The translations under genes were made by a program, and so were the position numbers. From Myoxocephalus aenaeus (lineage: Eukaryota > Chordata > Actinopteri > Perciformes > Cottidae): a stretch of 64,000 nt of DNA. Where the stretch lies: NCBI GenBank assembly GCA_038501785.1, contig JBAMJR010000097.1:5620001-5684000 (forward strand), given 5' to 3'. The notes below the pieces were generated by a model. The model had not been told where the DNA came from. It was given only the letters and a program-made list of their open reading frames with translations, and did no database searches. This document shows, in pieces, positions 1-13,020 of the stretch (the first letter of the stretch is position 1; the number at the start of each line of letters is the position of its first letter).

Positions 1-854
1 TTCTCGCAAAGGAGATGATTCAGTCAAAACGAGCTGTCACAAAACTTTACGCTTCCAAAGCCCATATGAACTCTGTGCAACTCAGCATGAAGAATCAGCT
101 TGGTGAGTTTGGGAGTACATAGTCTGAGTGATTGGACAGGGGAATATTTAAAGTCATCATATTTAAAATGTAGTTTGCTGGTTCATCATAGAACTTAATG
201 TTCTGCTCTGTTGTTTATTTCTAGCTCTTGTCCGTGTAGCCGGGTCCATGCAGAAGAGCACGGAGGTGATGAAAGCGATGCAGAACCTTGTCAAAATCCC
301 AGAGATCCAGGCCACCATGATGGAACTATCAAAGGAGATGATGAAGGTCAGCAGAAGTGTCCAACACGAATAGATACTTATTTTACTTGCAATCAAGTGA
401 ATAGAATGCCGTGGCTTACTCCGACCACAACCGAGCATTACTCCTTTACGAGAAAAAGTTGCTAAGCCATGGTATTGTTTATACATAATAATCTTTCAGG
501 CTGGCATCATTGAGGAAATGTTGGAAGACACATTTGAGAGCATGGAAGATGGAGAAGAGATGGAGGAAGCAGCAGAGGAGGAAGTTGACAAGATCCTCTT
601 TGAGATCACAGCAGGTGAAGAGATTTGTTCAACTAAATCATCACAATACGTTGTTTCATTTCTGTTTTAGTTTTCTCGATTTTTCTGGTTTCATGGTTCT
701 ATTTGCTTCGTTAGGTGCCCTTGGCAAAGCGCCAAACAAAGTCACAGACGCCCTGCCTGAAATAAAGCCTGCTGCAGCTGCTGCCGCTTCAGAGGATGAG
801 TCAGAAGAGGACATTGAAGAAATGCAGTCAAGATTGGCAGCTCTGAGGAGCTAA
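1..854 (+). CDS. chmp3: Charged multivesicular body protein 3 (ESCRT-III), 3' part of the gene
   Basis: Subunit of ESCRT-III (yeast Vps24), which polymerises on endosomal and other membranes and drives inward budding and scission. Four coding exons are visible: 1-102 (continues off the left edge), 225-346, 500-614 and 715-854 (stop TAA at 852-854). Phases join exactly, giving the last 158 residues. The protein reads from LAKEMIQSKRAV through VAGSMQKSTEVMKAMQ, KIPEIQATMMELSKEMMK and GIIEEMLEDTFESMED. It ends in an acidic stretch and EEMQSRLAALRS, the C-terminal MIT-interacting motif that binds VPS4 in this family. Human CHMP3 is 222 residues, so about 64 N-terminal residues lie outside the window. 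Identity to human is high along the whole visible part, so the assignment is firm. The next gene on the same strand is reep1, as in the human 2p11.2 neighbourhood. Confidence 0.96.
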
Positions 855-1669
855 GGTGAACGGCCACTGTTCTGTCAAAGTCAGTTTGCTCACTCCAATA
901 AGGACAGAGACAATTCTGGTGCTGTGTTTACAGTGCTGAGCATCCTCCAAGCTTCATATTCTAATTATTATTTGACATTATCATTTGGGGCTAACTTTGT
1001 GGTGTGACAGTTAATGTCTATAAAATGTTTTTTTTATAGAACATTTGGTCTACTTGGATAGAAAAAAAGGTGTTTTTGCTTTTTGTCTTTTATTATCAGG
1101 GGTAACCCTCGGTAAGTCTTTATTATCCAAAGTCAAACAGAAGGTTTTTGAAAGTGTATATAATGTAAGTATGAAAGCCTGCTGTGCCTATAGTGGTTCA
1201 TCATATCTTCTGTCCTAAGTTATGGAATGGTGATGGACTTACTTGGGTATTTATGATCCAAACAAGCGATTAAATAACCACCCTGCACTTAAATCACACC
1301 CTTGATCACTACTCGGCAGTTGTTTTGGATACATTTTGTAAGCAACAGCTGTTCTCTTTACTGGTAACGAGCCTACGTCATCTGAGACACTAGAGATGGT
1401 GGGTGGACTTCTCCTTTGATATTCTGTACAGTCAATATGTATCTATTCTATATGTGGTCATACATATTAAGTGAATGCACGCATGCCACCCTAACCCATT
1501 TTCTTTGCATTAACATTTAGCTCGTTAAATGTTTGACTTTGTATCATGATTGAGTTCCTTCTCAGCAGGAAGATGCAGAGGAAATTGAAGGGTTGGTTGG
1601 TGCAGAACCGATGTATTGTGGAAGTATTGTGCATATAATTTTTCTATGTGAATTGGGAAAAAATAAGGA

Positions 1670-1675
1670 AATAAA
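1670..1675 (+). terminator. Candidate poly(A) signal of chmp3
   Basis: AATAAA lies about 815 bases after the chmp3 stop codon. No better signal was noticed nearer the stop. The region 855-1670 has no gene-like reading frame and would be 3' UTR. Confidence 0.55.
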
Positions 1676-2882
1676 CTTTTAAGATTTAAGGTTGCCAATA
1701 AGCAAACTGTATTATACCTGTTTCTGCAATTACTTACCGTACGTTTAGCCCTTCAACGTCAAAATAAACACTAAATGTTTGTCTTAATTTAATCAGAAGC
1801 TTTTGGGAAATCTGAACTGCAACAGCCCCCTCAACTGGTCAGAAACTGAACTGCATGCGAAATCTAATTCTGTTGACAAAAATTCCTTTCAGATGAAACT
1901 GCTTGCTCGCTGTTCAGCTATAGCGGTCTCGTCAAATAATTATTCTCTGGCCTTTTTATATTTAACCTGCCAGACAATGGCAGTAATACTACATGGATAT
2001 GCAAAGTTCTTTGTTCAGAAGGGCAAGAAACATAAAGCATTTTGGGTACCCTTGTTTTCAAGCCATTTCTTGGCTTCAAAATGGACAAAAGGATTATATT
2101 TCAACTGGTTACAGCACTCCCTCAGCGGCTTTTGTTGTACTTTAACAAAACCTTGGCCCTTGTTCTTTGGCTTCAGTATGTAGGCCAAAGGTACAAAAGC
2201 TCTAATGAAGCAGGTGTTCCCTGCAGTTTGACAAGAGATTTATTTCCCATTAAGAGATATTATTCTAGTAAATTATATGTGGCTATATTATGACATGTAG
2301 CAATGAATCAATCAATTGATTCAGAGATCAATCAATTGACTGGACATAAATGGGCTGACTAATTTGATAATCAATCAATCATTGCAGTCATCGTGCAACA
2401 GCAGCCTGTTTTCTCTGGTTCCAGCTTCTCCAATGTGAGGATCACAAATGACTAATATGGGGTCAATCAATCTGAAGACGTCATTGGGGTTTAGGGAGTT
2501 GTGATAGACATTTCTACTAATATGATTAATCAAGCAAATATGTGGCAGATTTTTGCTTCACTCCTGAATGAGGCACATTTCTAAACATTGTTGAATCAAA
2601 AATGGCAATTTAGGTCCAACAGAAAATATATGCCTACAAGCCAATCGGGTAATGCATACACTCATATCACATCTAAACACACTTGTTAAACCAGACAACG
2701 TCGTCTTTACCCATCAGGCATACCGATATCTATGCAACACTGCCATCTATGGATATGACTTATCGTCCTCTCCTGCATCACGTTGCTGCCTGTGTGCGTC
2801 CAGACGCAGCCGCCTGGACGCGCCTGTCATCTGGAGGAAACTCCTCCCCGCAGACAGCGCGTCCTGTCGCCTCTCCAGCGCA
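1676..2882. other. Intergenic spacer between chmp3 and reep1
   Basis: No exon of a recognisable protein was found. A reading frame at 1803-2183 has no protein-like composition or splice context. The right half holds the first copy of an AT-rich dispersed repeat (about 2287-2540). GC content rises after about 2760, just before the reep1 start, consistent with a promoter or first-exon region. Confidence 0.6.
2287..2540 (+). repeat. AT-rich dispersed repeat, copy 1
   Basis: The stretch has repeated ATCAATCAATTGA and GATTAATC words at its ends and an internal block containing TTCTCTGGTTCCAGCTTCTC, then GAAGACGTCATTGGGGTTTAG. The same order of words recurs near 32.1 kb and 39.3 kb, and in reverse near 28.0 kb. 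The pattern matches a dispersed element I know to be common in teleost introns; its transposon class is uncertain. Confidence 0.6.
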
Positions 2883-5800
2883 ATGGTCTCCTGGATCATC
2901 TCTAGACTTGTGGTGTAAGTCATTTTAATATTTCTTCACGTCTATTAACGATTGTGGTTCTCGGTTGTTGCGAGTATTTGAGCTGCTCATTGACGGTGCT
3001 ATCGGCCGCGCGCTTTACGAGCCCCCGCAAATTGTCTAATATGTAATCTGAATCAGACGGCGGCGTGTAAGGAGGGCAGACGTCCATTTATTCATTATTT
3101 TTTTTGCTGGAAAAAAACAGTCCAAATTCCACCGGATTGCACTTTGCCATTTCAGCAGCAGAAATGCTGAGCGAGGCCTGTAAAGAACGGAGCTCAGCAG
3201 CCTGACACTCTTTTAATTACAGACAAAGAGGTGACGTGATTTGTTGAATAATACATTGTCATCCATCATATTATAATATGAGTCACATCCAGAAGTCATG
3301 AGACGTCTTTCACTGGCAGAAAGCTAAATGTCACTGAGCAGCGAGGTGACTGAACAACAGGAGCGGTCTTTGAGTGATATTCTCTGTTGATGTTCAATAT
3401 TGGAAGAAAAAAACAAAACAAAAGGGATGGGTCAGCCTTCTCATATTACAGTGCACGTTGTGCATGTAATATGACAGTTATGCATATTTGCAGATATATT
3501 CGCTTTGAATTTAAATGATTAAACATAGGACGACATTTAAGTTGTGGTTATTTTTACCTGCTCAAAGTATGAATCAGCGCCTTTGCAGCCTGTGTGGAGT
3601 AAACCAACAGCAGGCCCAACCTCAAAATAGTGAACCAATTAAATTTAGATTAGCAAGATCTTGTTACAGAACTGCTTCAGCCCTTATGGTTCACAACGTG
3701 GTTGTGTGATTCATTTTTGGGTCCAATCTCCAACTAACGTGTTTCGTTTTAGTCTCCCACAGAAGATGTGTTTATTTTTAGTGTCCTTGTGAGTCTTAAC
3801 TCTGTTAGAGCACAGTTAGGCCAGAGAGGTGCAACATGATGTGGGTCAGTAATCTGATCAGGTCGCTCCCACAGCTGTCGCCTGGCTGTAGCACTTCAAC
3901 AGGGCCCTGTCTCTGTGGGGTCACCCCGCAGCACAGGTGTCTACACACCAAAATACATTTAAAGAAAAGGAAGAAAACACATGGACGCTAATTTAACCTC
4001 ATGGCTGGAGGTTAAGCACCTGGACAGATTGTTTCACCAAATCAGCCAGGGATCAATCTAACTTTGCATTGCTGATATAATAGCTTCCTTCTGGAAGGGA
4101 AAAGCTGTTGCACCTTTCCTGTTTTACCTTGATCTCACCTGGCAACAATCTGTTCATGTAGCCCGTGGCTCTTAACGCTCATGGATACAAATATATTCCA
4201 TAAATATATGCATTGAAACAGATAAAGTATTTCCACATACTTTACATGGATTTATGAAGACAGAAAAATACATTTGACATTTTAGCCCAGGTATTTTAAG
4301 AGCCTAATTTGAAATATTTGCCATCATAGCTTTTATTTTCAATAACCAAGATGTATTACATTTAAAATGTCTGGATTTTATGTTTTTCATGCACATTTGA
4401 AATATCTGTTGGACCGCATTGTTAAATGATTTATTTCTGGAGTTGACGGGCACATTTTCTGTCTTCTAGACTTGTGTTTGGGACACTGTATCCAGCATAC
4501 TCCTCTTATAAAGCTGTGAAGTCAAAAGATGTGAAAGAATATGTGAGTATATTGTTTGTATGTTTAGTTACGAGATGATATCAGGCGTTGTGTGTCGGTA
4601 ATCTAACTATCTTTCACTGCGGTGATACATTTTAGGTGAAATGGATGATGTACTGGATAATATTTGCCCTATTCACTGCTGTGGAAGTGTTTACAGACAT
4701 GTTCCTTTGTTGGTAAGTGACCTCAGATATTTAATGTAAATTATTGAATAGTATACCTCTTGACTCTTTTCATATCACAAGCTACATTTTGTCATCGACA
4801 TGTAAACCATGTTTTTTTGTATAATGCTTTGTTGTCTTTATTGCAGGATTCCTTTCTACTATGAACTGAAGATCGCCTTAGTGGTGTGGTTGCTGTCCCC
4901 GTACACTAAAGGCTCCAGTGTGTTATACAGGAAGTTTGTTCATCCTACACTTTCCTCAAAAGAAAAGGTGAAAACCCTTCCTTTGTTGTAGCTTCCTTTC
5001 CTTCCTGATGTAGTTCAAGGAAAGGTGAAAACATACGCTGCAAGTTAGTCTGCATGGTTTTGTAACTAATAGAATTTGAGCGTTACAGCTGTGTAGAGAA
5101 CAAAAGTGCCTTTGTGCCAATTCAGTTTTCCACTTTAGCTGTTGAAGATGTGTTTGCAGGACAGGAGAGAGGAAGCGTCATGGTGTTCCTCCCTTTTCTC
5201 CTTTCCTTTTTCCTCTCAGGAAACACATTAGCGAGTTGGTGAAGATTAGCAATGCAATCAAGCAATATAAGAAACACTTGTCAAAACAATGCATCAAATA
5301 TCATGGATACATTATGATGATGATAAACAGCGACACAATGTTCACGTGCTTTTTTTGTCCTTTATTTCAGGACATTGATGAGTATATCTGCCAAGCAAAG
5401 GACAAAAGCTATGACACACTTGTGCATTATGGGCGAAAGGGGCTGAATGTTGCTGCCTCAGCTGCAGTTATGGCTGCTACAAAGGTAATGCAGGCTTTGG
5501 ATATTTGTTTTCTATTGACCTGGGTGTACAGTAGAAGGTCATTGTTTATAAGAGTATCAAGCCTGTCATGTTGTTTGCTATTCCCATAATAAAGTTGGCT
5601 TATTGTATGTTAAAGTATCCTGTTATCTTCAAATTATTTATACCCCTAAAGATGATCTATGCTGTAACTGTCACACATGGCTGCTGACGCTACCATCTGC
5701 TGTCACCTGTTCTAGAGCCAAGGGGTGCTGTCAGACAGACTGAGGAGTTTCAGCATGCAGGATCTGTCCTCCTACCAGTCTGACCCCGTTAACACCGGCC

Positions 5801-7358
5801 CTGGCCCTACGGAGCCTGCAGCCGCACAGCAAAGGACCAGGACTATGATGCGCAGCAAGTCGGAGAGCTGCAACAAGGGTGAGCAGACATTACTCTGGCC
5901 GGCACAGAAAAGCCCTGTGTTGTGGAGGAATGTTACAACTCTGTTGTAGTATTTAGAGTATTAGCCACAATGGTGCCATTATAATGTAATAGCAGTGGTT
6001 TGTTTGTGTACAACAGATTATCTTGTAGGTTTCTGTCTTCCTGTTCAAGCTGGCAGATGTTGTTTAGAACCTCTGCTTTCCTGAGTGGCCCTCAACTTTA
6101 GTCCTGCCTTCCTGTTTGGAGCAGGCCAGGCCTCCCAGGGCTGCCAGCACCCTGTGATACAACTCACATGTAGCTGGGGGGATTTGTTCCTCGTTTAACA
6201 TCATGAGGAAACATGTGTTGTTTGTTTGTATCTACATGGGGTGTCTTGTTTTTCATCTGATAAGTATTGCTTTGTTCCAAAAATTTAGACATAACATTTA
6301 GACACAACTTTCATTTTTTAAATGCTTGGTCATTTCCTAAAACAGCTGACCACTGTAGTTTTTAGGAGACATTGCTTGACAGGTAATTTATTGGGGACTT
6401 TTTTCAGCAGCGGATTTATACATATTTTGGTGATTTCGTGCGTATTTATGGCAGCAGGATTGTGTATGTGGAATTGACACAAAAAAATGTTTATATATAT
6501 ATTATAGTTTTTGGACACCTAACAATCTTACAGAAGATAAGCTATAAGCATTATTTCATTGTTGGTTTTGGTCTTTTCAAGGGATTAGTTGACAACATGA
6601 AAAATATATAATATTACAAAAAGTGCATTTTTAAGTGCATATATTTGAACAATATTGTCAAATATATGTTTTGGCCTTCTGCTGTCATTGCATTGCATTA
6701 CATGACATAAAAGATTGTCCTGGACATAATTCTGCATATACTAAAAAAAGAGAACAGGCTTGTTGGGCTCGTTTGTGCTGTGTGTTGGGCCCCGGCTTAT
6801 TATAACTTCCGATTTGGCCTCTGCTCTGTGGTTTGCAGATTGATAATTCATTATGATAGAACTTTCATAATCCCCGCTAACAAAAATCACATGGCACTCT
6901 AATAGCAATTACACAAAGTGTTTTGCTTTCAATCGAATAGACGAGAGACATGTCATTCATTCCTTTCATCAACATTTTTTCACGGTACAGGACAGGATTT
7001 TGACATGACTGAGTATGAGATGTTGGGTTTGGACCAATGGGACTCCAAGAAGTTGCTGTCCCAGACCATTTCACCATCTGAGTCTGAATCCACCACTATT
7101 ACGCCCTCACTGACACCCCAGTCCTCCCCACCTTCCACACCCTCTCCACCCCGCTCTCCTCCAGCTCTGGAGCAGCCTGAGGAGGTGGGGAAAGGGGTGC
7201 AGGCAGCATCAAGCTCTCCACAGCTCAGGCTGTTTAAGAAGAAGGCTCCTGAGGTAGACTGCCTCGTCAACGCGGCTGCTCAGCTGCTGCCTGATTCTAA
7301 CTGCCCCTTGAGTGGTGATTTACCCATCGATTCACTAATTTCTACTGTGTTAAGCTAA
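2883..7358 (+). CDS. reep1: Receptor expression-enhancing protein 1 (ER-shaping REEP/TB2/DP1/HVA22 family)
   Basis: ER membrane protein that bends tubules through wedge-like hydrophobic hairpins; human REEP1 is mutated in hereditary spastic paraplegia SPG31. Seven exons: 2883-2914, 4470-4542, 4636-4712, 4847-4967, 5371-5484, 5716-5878 and 6991-7358, together 948 bases (315 residues, stop TAA). The start MVSWIISRLVV is the family start. Hydrophobic segments lie near residues 1-24, 38-58 and 66-84, followed by SPYTKGSSVLYRKFVHPTLS, the TB2/DP1 signature. VHYGRKGLNVAASAAVMAATK and LRSFSMQDLSSYQ follow. KSKDVKEYVKWMMYWIIFAL and the QAKDKSYDTLVHYG block resemble REEP1 more than REEP2. The last exon adds a Ser/Pro/Thr-rich tail ending SLISTVLS, so the protein is much longer than the 201-residue human form. 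Same strand as chmp3. Confidence 0.94.
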
Positions 7359-7894
7359 ATAATTCATTATGATTCAGTACTTCTGCAAATGTGGAGAGTC
7401 TGGCTGTTAATAGCATTTCTGCACTGATGAAGCTGAACCATGTTTTGAGATCTTTGTGGAATAGTTGTTTAGTTCAAATGAATGTGTGATCTTTCTCTTG
7501 CATGATTGCAGTTGCACACTTGTTTGGAAATGGTTGACATATTGACATGGATTGCCTTCCAGTGTATTTCAGCCCTGACAGTAACTTCTATATTTATGGA
7601 AATGATTCAGGACAATCAGTCCCTGGAATTAATGGGTGTTCATTAATACATTTCAACAGCTAATATCAGTTTCGTTAACACCGTGATACGAAATGAAGTA
7701 GCACTGTTTTAAGGATAACACCAGCGATATTTATATTTGTCTTATTCTCAACAAATTCCATGGGGGGAAAAAAAAGTATCCTACAAATAAGTATTGTTTG
7801 TGTAGCTGAAGACTGATATAGATTATTCCACTGTGCTATAGACTCAAACTGCATGTATGTATATGATGGTTTTTACATATATTTTTTTAAAGAA

Positions 7895-7900
7895 ATTAAA
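7895..7900 (+). terminator. Candidate poly(A) signal of reep1
   Basis: ATTAAA lies about 540 bases after the reep1 stop codon, in AT-rich sequence. It is a plausible end of the 3' UTR, but not proven. Confidence 0.4.
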
Positions 7901-9977
7901 TACTTGTGACCTGCTTTTAAAGACGTGTCTTTAGAAGGAATCCATGTGTTTTGGACTGAGACAGGTCATTCACGGACGGGGTGTGGAGGTAAAAAAGTCT
8001 TGAGAGACAAACTAACACAGTTAGTTTTGGTCGTACCTTTGGATTTGTTGACAATAAGAAAAATACTAAATAATGCCAGCATCCTTGAAATATTGTGGAA
8101 ATCGTTGTAGCTCTCTTGCTAACCTTTGCTTTTATGCTCCCTTCCAGCCTCCTCTTAGAGTCTTAAGGCCTCTCACAAGATCCAGGAGCGCTCTTTCTTC
8201 GAACAATGAAGCCATGTGAAACTGTCCTAAAGACTACTCCAGCTGCCTTTGCTGAAAGAAGTAAAAATACTGAATGGCCAAAAGCTACATGACTAAAGCA
8301 GCCTTGCTTTAGAATAAGGTATTACCAAAGTGACCTATGATGACCCCTCTATAGATAGTATATGGCTCATGATTTAAAAACAATGACGTTTGTGACATTG
8401 AGATCGTACAAATGAATGAATGGGCTCCATGCTGATAGACATTTTGAGTTTGTGGGTTCTTGAATATGTATTTATGTACAGTTTTTGTGTACTTCATCTT
8501 TCTGATTTGATTTTTTTTATATATCAGGTAGGCAATTGCATGTGTGTCTTCCCAGTTATTAGTACGCTGTTTATTGAACAGAATGTACTGTCACTGAATA
8601 GTTAAACAGGCATCGAGAGCGACATGGGCACTCATAGAGAATGTGTTAAAAGCCAAGGATCAAAAGAAAAGGCTGTTTTTACCCCCATTCAATATCAAGA
8701 AACATCTGTGATCCACTGAGTTCTGCACTGATTAATTATCACATTAAGGTATTCAGGAATCACCCAAAAAACCTATTCCGAGATGAGACAACCTCCCTTT
8801 GTAATAGTGAAAAGTCAGACAGCAGTGGCAGACAATATTCTGTTATTTACCTCTCTATTAAAGCCTTAATGCAAGACATCAAAATACAAAATGTCTCCAC
8901 ACGTGATATAAGTATTTCTATCACAACTATGTTCACATTAAACAATCATTTTGCACTATGTTTAGAATATACAACTGCTGCCCTTAATACTCTGCAATGG
9001 CCAAAAATGTCAACAAAATAGTAGCTGAATATTATCACAAATAAGTTGATCATTGTTGCTTAAATCTTCTGTGTAAAATAAATAATTACTCTGTAACAGC
9101 ATTTGCATCACAAATAAATGAAGTCACTACTTCAAGAAGTTTCCTGGGTAAACGAGACCGTTTAAGACAATCTGCTCTTCAGCTTGTCAGCACATTGTCA
9201 TTTAATTGACAATTTAAGGCCAATTAAGAAAGTCACTTTCAGCTATAGCTGAAAAAGGATGAGTATTTATTTACTGTATATTAACATGGTTCTTTTTCCA
9301 TGTTTGAAATCACTGTGTAGTGTTCTGCTGTTAACTGAGCAACACGAAACCCAACAATCTTACCTTCTAGTTGCTTAGTTTTTAGGAGTGACTTTATTTC
9401 TTTGCAGGTTTACAAACTTGCATTTAAGTAAACATTGCATGGTGATAGACTTTGTTTTCATTATGTACTTAATTCACTGAGCCTGAATCATAGCAACATT
9501 TCACACAAAGTATCACTGAGTTGGACGTCTGCTGCAGATGTATGGTTTTGATCATCATATCTGTATCATTAAGGGTGGTTTGAAGTTTGAAACAAAAGCT
9601 TCTCAGGTACAACTGCTCTGTTTACACGTCATTCACTCTGATGTTGTAGATACACTTCTTATGCTCAAAATGTCCTTTTAATGGATAAATGATGAAAAAA
9701 AATTCAAAGGAAAAATCGGATTGCGTCAATGTGAGTAGTATAAGTGTTCGTGCTTGAGGGGATTTCCTTCTATTAAAATTCATGCAAAGTAAAACAGAGA
9801 AAAAAAAAACATGTCGCTGAGTAGCAGATTTGTATACTTGTGTGAAACTCATCATTGCATGATGTTTGTTATTAATTTGTATGAAAATTTGATTTCTTAA
9901 ATGATTTTGTTAAGATGCTTTGCTGGTAAACAATGTCATTTTTGGTTGCTTTGTTGAAAGAATATGAAATGTAACGA

Positions 9978-9979
<2 letters not shown>
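7901..9979. other. Intergenic spacer between reep1 and mrpl35 (convergent genes)
   Basis: AT-rich sequence between two genes that face each other. Only short frames without protein-like features occur. No RNA gene or coherent transposon was recognised. Confidence 0.6.

Positions 9980-10066
<87 letters not shown>
9980..10066. repeat. (CA)n microsatellite followed by (TA)n
   Basis: An uninterrupted CA dinucleotide run of about 79 bases continues directly into a short TATATATA tract. It lies 3' of mrpl35. Confidence 0.98.
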
Positions 10067-10067
<1 letters not shown>

Positions 10068-10390
10068 GAATAACGTCTTATTTACTGATAAATTAGCCAC
10101 TTTGACTTTAATAATGAGGAGACACCACTTAAGTTACCCTGAGACATTTTGTTCTGGCAGGCCAGAATATCAAATTACTTAAATTTCAACTTGATTGTGA
10201 AATATAAAACAAAAAGCAGTTATGTGGTTACATGATGGTTTATTTGTCAATTTATAGTTCTAACTAGGTTAAATATTTCTGTTTAAATCAAGCCATTAAA
10301 TATGAAGCAACACTTTGACTGTGTGTTCATCTTTTTTGTGTTCATCTTAAAACAGCATTTAAAAGTACAGGATAATTTAAGATATATGAT

Positions 10391-10396
10391 TTTATT
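10391..10396 (-). terminator. Poly(A) signal of mrpl35
   Basis: AATAAA on the minus strand (TTTATT as printed), 43 bases beyond the mrpl35 stop codon. The position is typical for a short 3' UTR. Confidence 0.7.
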
Positions 10397-10438
10397 ACAT
10401 ACATTACATTCAAACTGAAAACAAATTACTGTAGCAAA

Positions 10439-13020
10439 TTACAGTTTGAGATTGACCCTATCGTGGTATTTCAGGTATGGATCATTAACAAACCAGTTCC
10501 TCCTTTTCCAAAAAGAGGTTGTCATTTTATCCAAAAGCTTGGTCTGTGTTTTGCTACAGAATACATGCTCCCGCAGGCGCTTTCGTCGGGCAGGCATCTT
10601 CTTCCACAGTTTCTTCTTGTATCCAGCCTGTTTACACATGAAAACAATAAGTCAGCTTGGAAACACTGTTTTTAACCCTAATCTGACCAAAAATATTTAA
10701 CATGTTAAATGTTTAACCCACAAAACTACTGTAAGAAACAACAATCATAGAAAGATGTGAATGTATTTCTTCTCAAAACATTATTAGGTGTGGAGTTAAT
10801 GTCATCTGAAAAAAATATTAATAAAGGAAAGTGAGTTTAACCCTTGTGTGGTGTTCGGGTCTGTGGGACCCGTTTTCATTTTTTATCAAAAGAAAAATTA
10901 TAGGATTAATCCGGTTCTCTGATCTCAGGGTTCTATGCTCTGACCTCAGCTAGCTCCAAAATGAAGACGAGCCCCAGAACAAGCCCGTCACCAAGAAGAA
11001 ATACGGATGTCAAAAAAGTGTGAAATTGTCTGGTCTTCTTGAATAAAGATCTGGGCGGCCTGTGATGCCACTTCTTCATCTGCTTGGAATTTACACGTCT
11101 ACACAGGGAAGCCTGATGGAGGATACACTCAGAAAAATCAAGGAATGAGAGTTGTCCTGGACATGACTCATCACATGAGACAATTTCTTTACCTCACAAA
11201 AGAACAAGGACAGGAGCTCCTGAAGAGGAAGCTGACCAAGGTGAGAACAATACGGAAAAACTGTCTGAGCTCCACACCAACTGACTACAAATAACAGGCC
11301 TGTCAACTCTTCCAAGTTTGTGTATCCTATGTGCCAAAGAAAGGCCAGAATGTGCTACTCATGAGTACTACACAGGGATGGGAGAATCTGTGGCCAGGAG
11401 CATCACTCATATCTTCATCATAATTGATGTATAAGGAGTAGCACATTCATTCATACATACATGTGATATAACAAAGGTAAATGGCAAATATTAACCATGT
11501 ATGGTGTTTATATTGCTTGTAATTGGGATGAAGTAAACATCTGTTGACATTTTAAAATAAAAGTGTGTAATTGTGATGAATTAAAAAAAAACAATGCAGC
11601 AGGTCCACCAGCCCCACGAACACTGGCTGAATAACAAAAATATTAACACCACACAAAGTTCAATTAGAGGAAATCTGTGTCTGTCTGCTTCAAAATGGTC
11701 CTTTATCCCCGTCATAGGGTGTGATACTTTACATTTGTATCCATGGCATTTTACCAACATTTTATCTATCTATTAATTCTATTTGATCTAAAGATTTGGG
11801 TGCTTTTGACTGGGGTCCTACATTGATATTTTAAGGCACCAATTAAAGCAACGATATGAAGTTATTCGTAAAAGGTATGACTAAAGGTTACCTCTAGAGT
11901 CTGTGAGGACCCTAGTAGGTAGGAAAGGAAAGAAAAGAAAACAGTGGTATTGGAAGTTCAGTTAAAGACACGTACCTTGCGTCTGATCCAAAGGTCACAA
12001 TGCAGCCTCATGAACCTGTCTGTCACAGATTTAACGGTCTTCCTCTTCCCCTTCTTCAGACTGACATACGTCAGACTTCTGCTTGGTTGTAGAGTCAGAC
12101 TGGGAATAAGTGGCGATACCCTGCAACAACACAGGGAAGCAGAAAGAGAAATCACAAGAATTGTTTATGAAAGAAGGTTCAATTCACTCAAATTAGAGAA
12201 CAAAATATTTCATTTGGTCAGTTTTTGATATTTCGCTCTCTGAGATTACTCACTCCACTCCGAATACAAATGTTGATAGTAGCATTTTGATTGTGGCGCT
12301 TTTGGGGTATTCAATCATTCCCATAAACTAGTGACAAGAAATAGTTCTTTTTTTTAACCTCCACACACTGTAATTGTCTATGATTTTGTGGCCACTAAAG
12401 GTGCACGCAGTATAAACAATATACAATGTTGTAGTATTGGGATTTCCCATAAATAGAGCAACGGTGCTCAACTCAAAACAAAACGTTTGGCTGTTCACTA
12501 TAATGCAAGTCGTGTTTGTTTGACAAGATAAGCAGTGGAGTTTAAAGGGGAGACGTATGTGTTGATATATTCAGCATAGTATGAAGTGGTTACAGTAGAT
12601 ATTAATATTCGCAGGAGCTCTCCTTCCGGCCCTGTACCGTTGTAGGATGTTGTACCGGGGCGTCAGACTCGCTGCAGCCCGCAGAGGAGCGCGGACAGCG
12701 GCTGCGGCGGAGCGGAAGACAGGCGGTAGCTGGAGGAGGCTGGAGAGCCGACAGAGTTGAGGTGCCTTTGAACACAGAGAGACCGACAGCGGCCTCAGCA
12801 GCCCTGTGGACCACAAGGACAACATGGAAACACATGAGGAGTCACAGAAAGCCCGGTCTTAGTTGTCGCACCTTCACGGAATACACACTTCCTCAGTTCG
12901 GTGCATTAAAACACGGACATGTTACGAAACATTTACGGAGTGAGGAGCGTGAAATGAAAATGTATGATTGTCAAATTGTAAATACATACCGGACACCCTT
13001 CTCGCCAGGGAGGCCGCCAT
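10439..13020 (-). CDS. mrpl35: Mitochondrial large-subunit ribosomal protein bL35m
   Basis: Component of the mitochondrial 39S ribosomal subunit, nuclear encoded and imported. Four minus-strand exons: 12990-13020, 12638-12803, 11976-12120 and 10439-10627, together 531 bases (176 residues; human is 188). The start MAASLARRVSG and the Arg/Leu/Ala-rich first 60 residues look like a mitochondrial targeting sequence. The conserved part reads SLTYVSLKKGKRKTVKSV, DRFMRLHCDLWIRRK, AGYKKKLWKKMPARRKRLRE, KLLDKMTTSFWKRRNW and ends KYHDRVNLKL, matching human MRPL35 closely. The junction NILQR/VSPLIPSL uses a weak GTACAG donor but restores both frame and family sequence. The last intron contains a piggyBac relic in the opposite orientation. 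Confidence 0.96.
10841..11658 (+). mobile_element. Decayed, internally deleted piggyBac-type transposon
   Basis: The left end follows a TTAA target site (10837-10840) and begins CCCTTGTGTGGTGTTCGGGT. The right end (about 11644-11658) is its inverted match, CTTTGTGTGGTGTT on the minus strand, 13 of 15 bases alike after a one-base offset, followed by TTCA, a one-base change from TTAA. Between them, 11048-11294 (+) encodes a broken piece of piggyBac transposase: KIWAACDATSSSAWNLHVYT, then KNQGMRVVLDMT and QELLKRKLTKVRTIRKN, before a stop. The catalytic N-terminal part is missing and the element is only about 0.8 kb, so it cannot be autonomous. It lies within the last intron of mrpl35. Confidence 0.88.

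Noticed and set aside
1803..2183. 126-residue plus-strand frame downstream of chmp3
   Set aside because: AT-rich spacer beyond the chmp3 poly(A) signal; no protein-like features.
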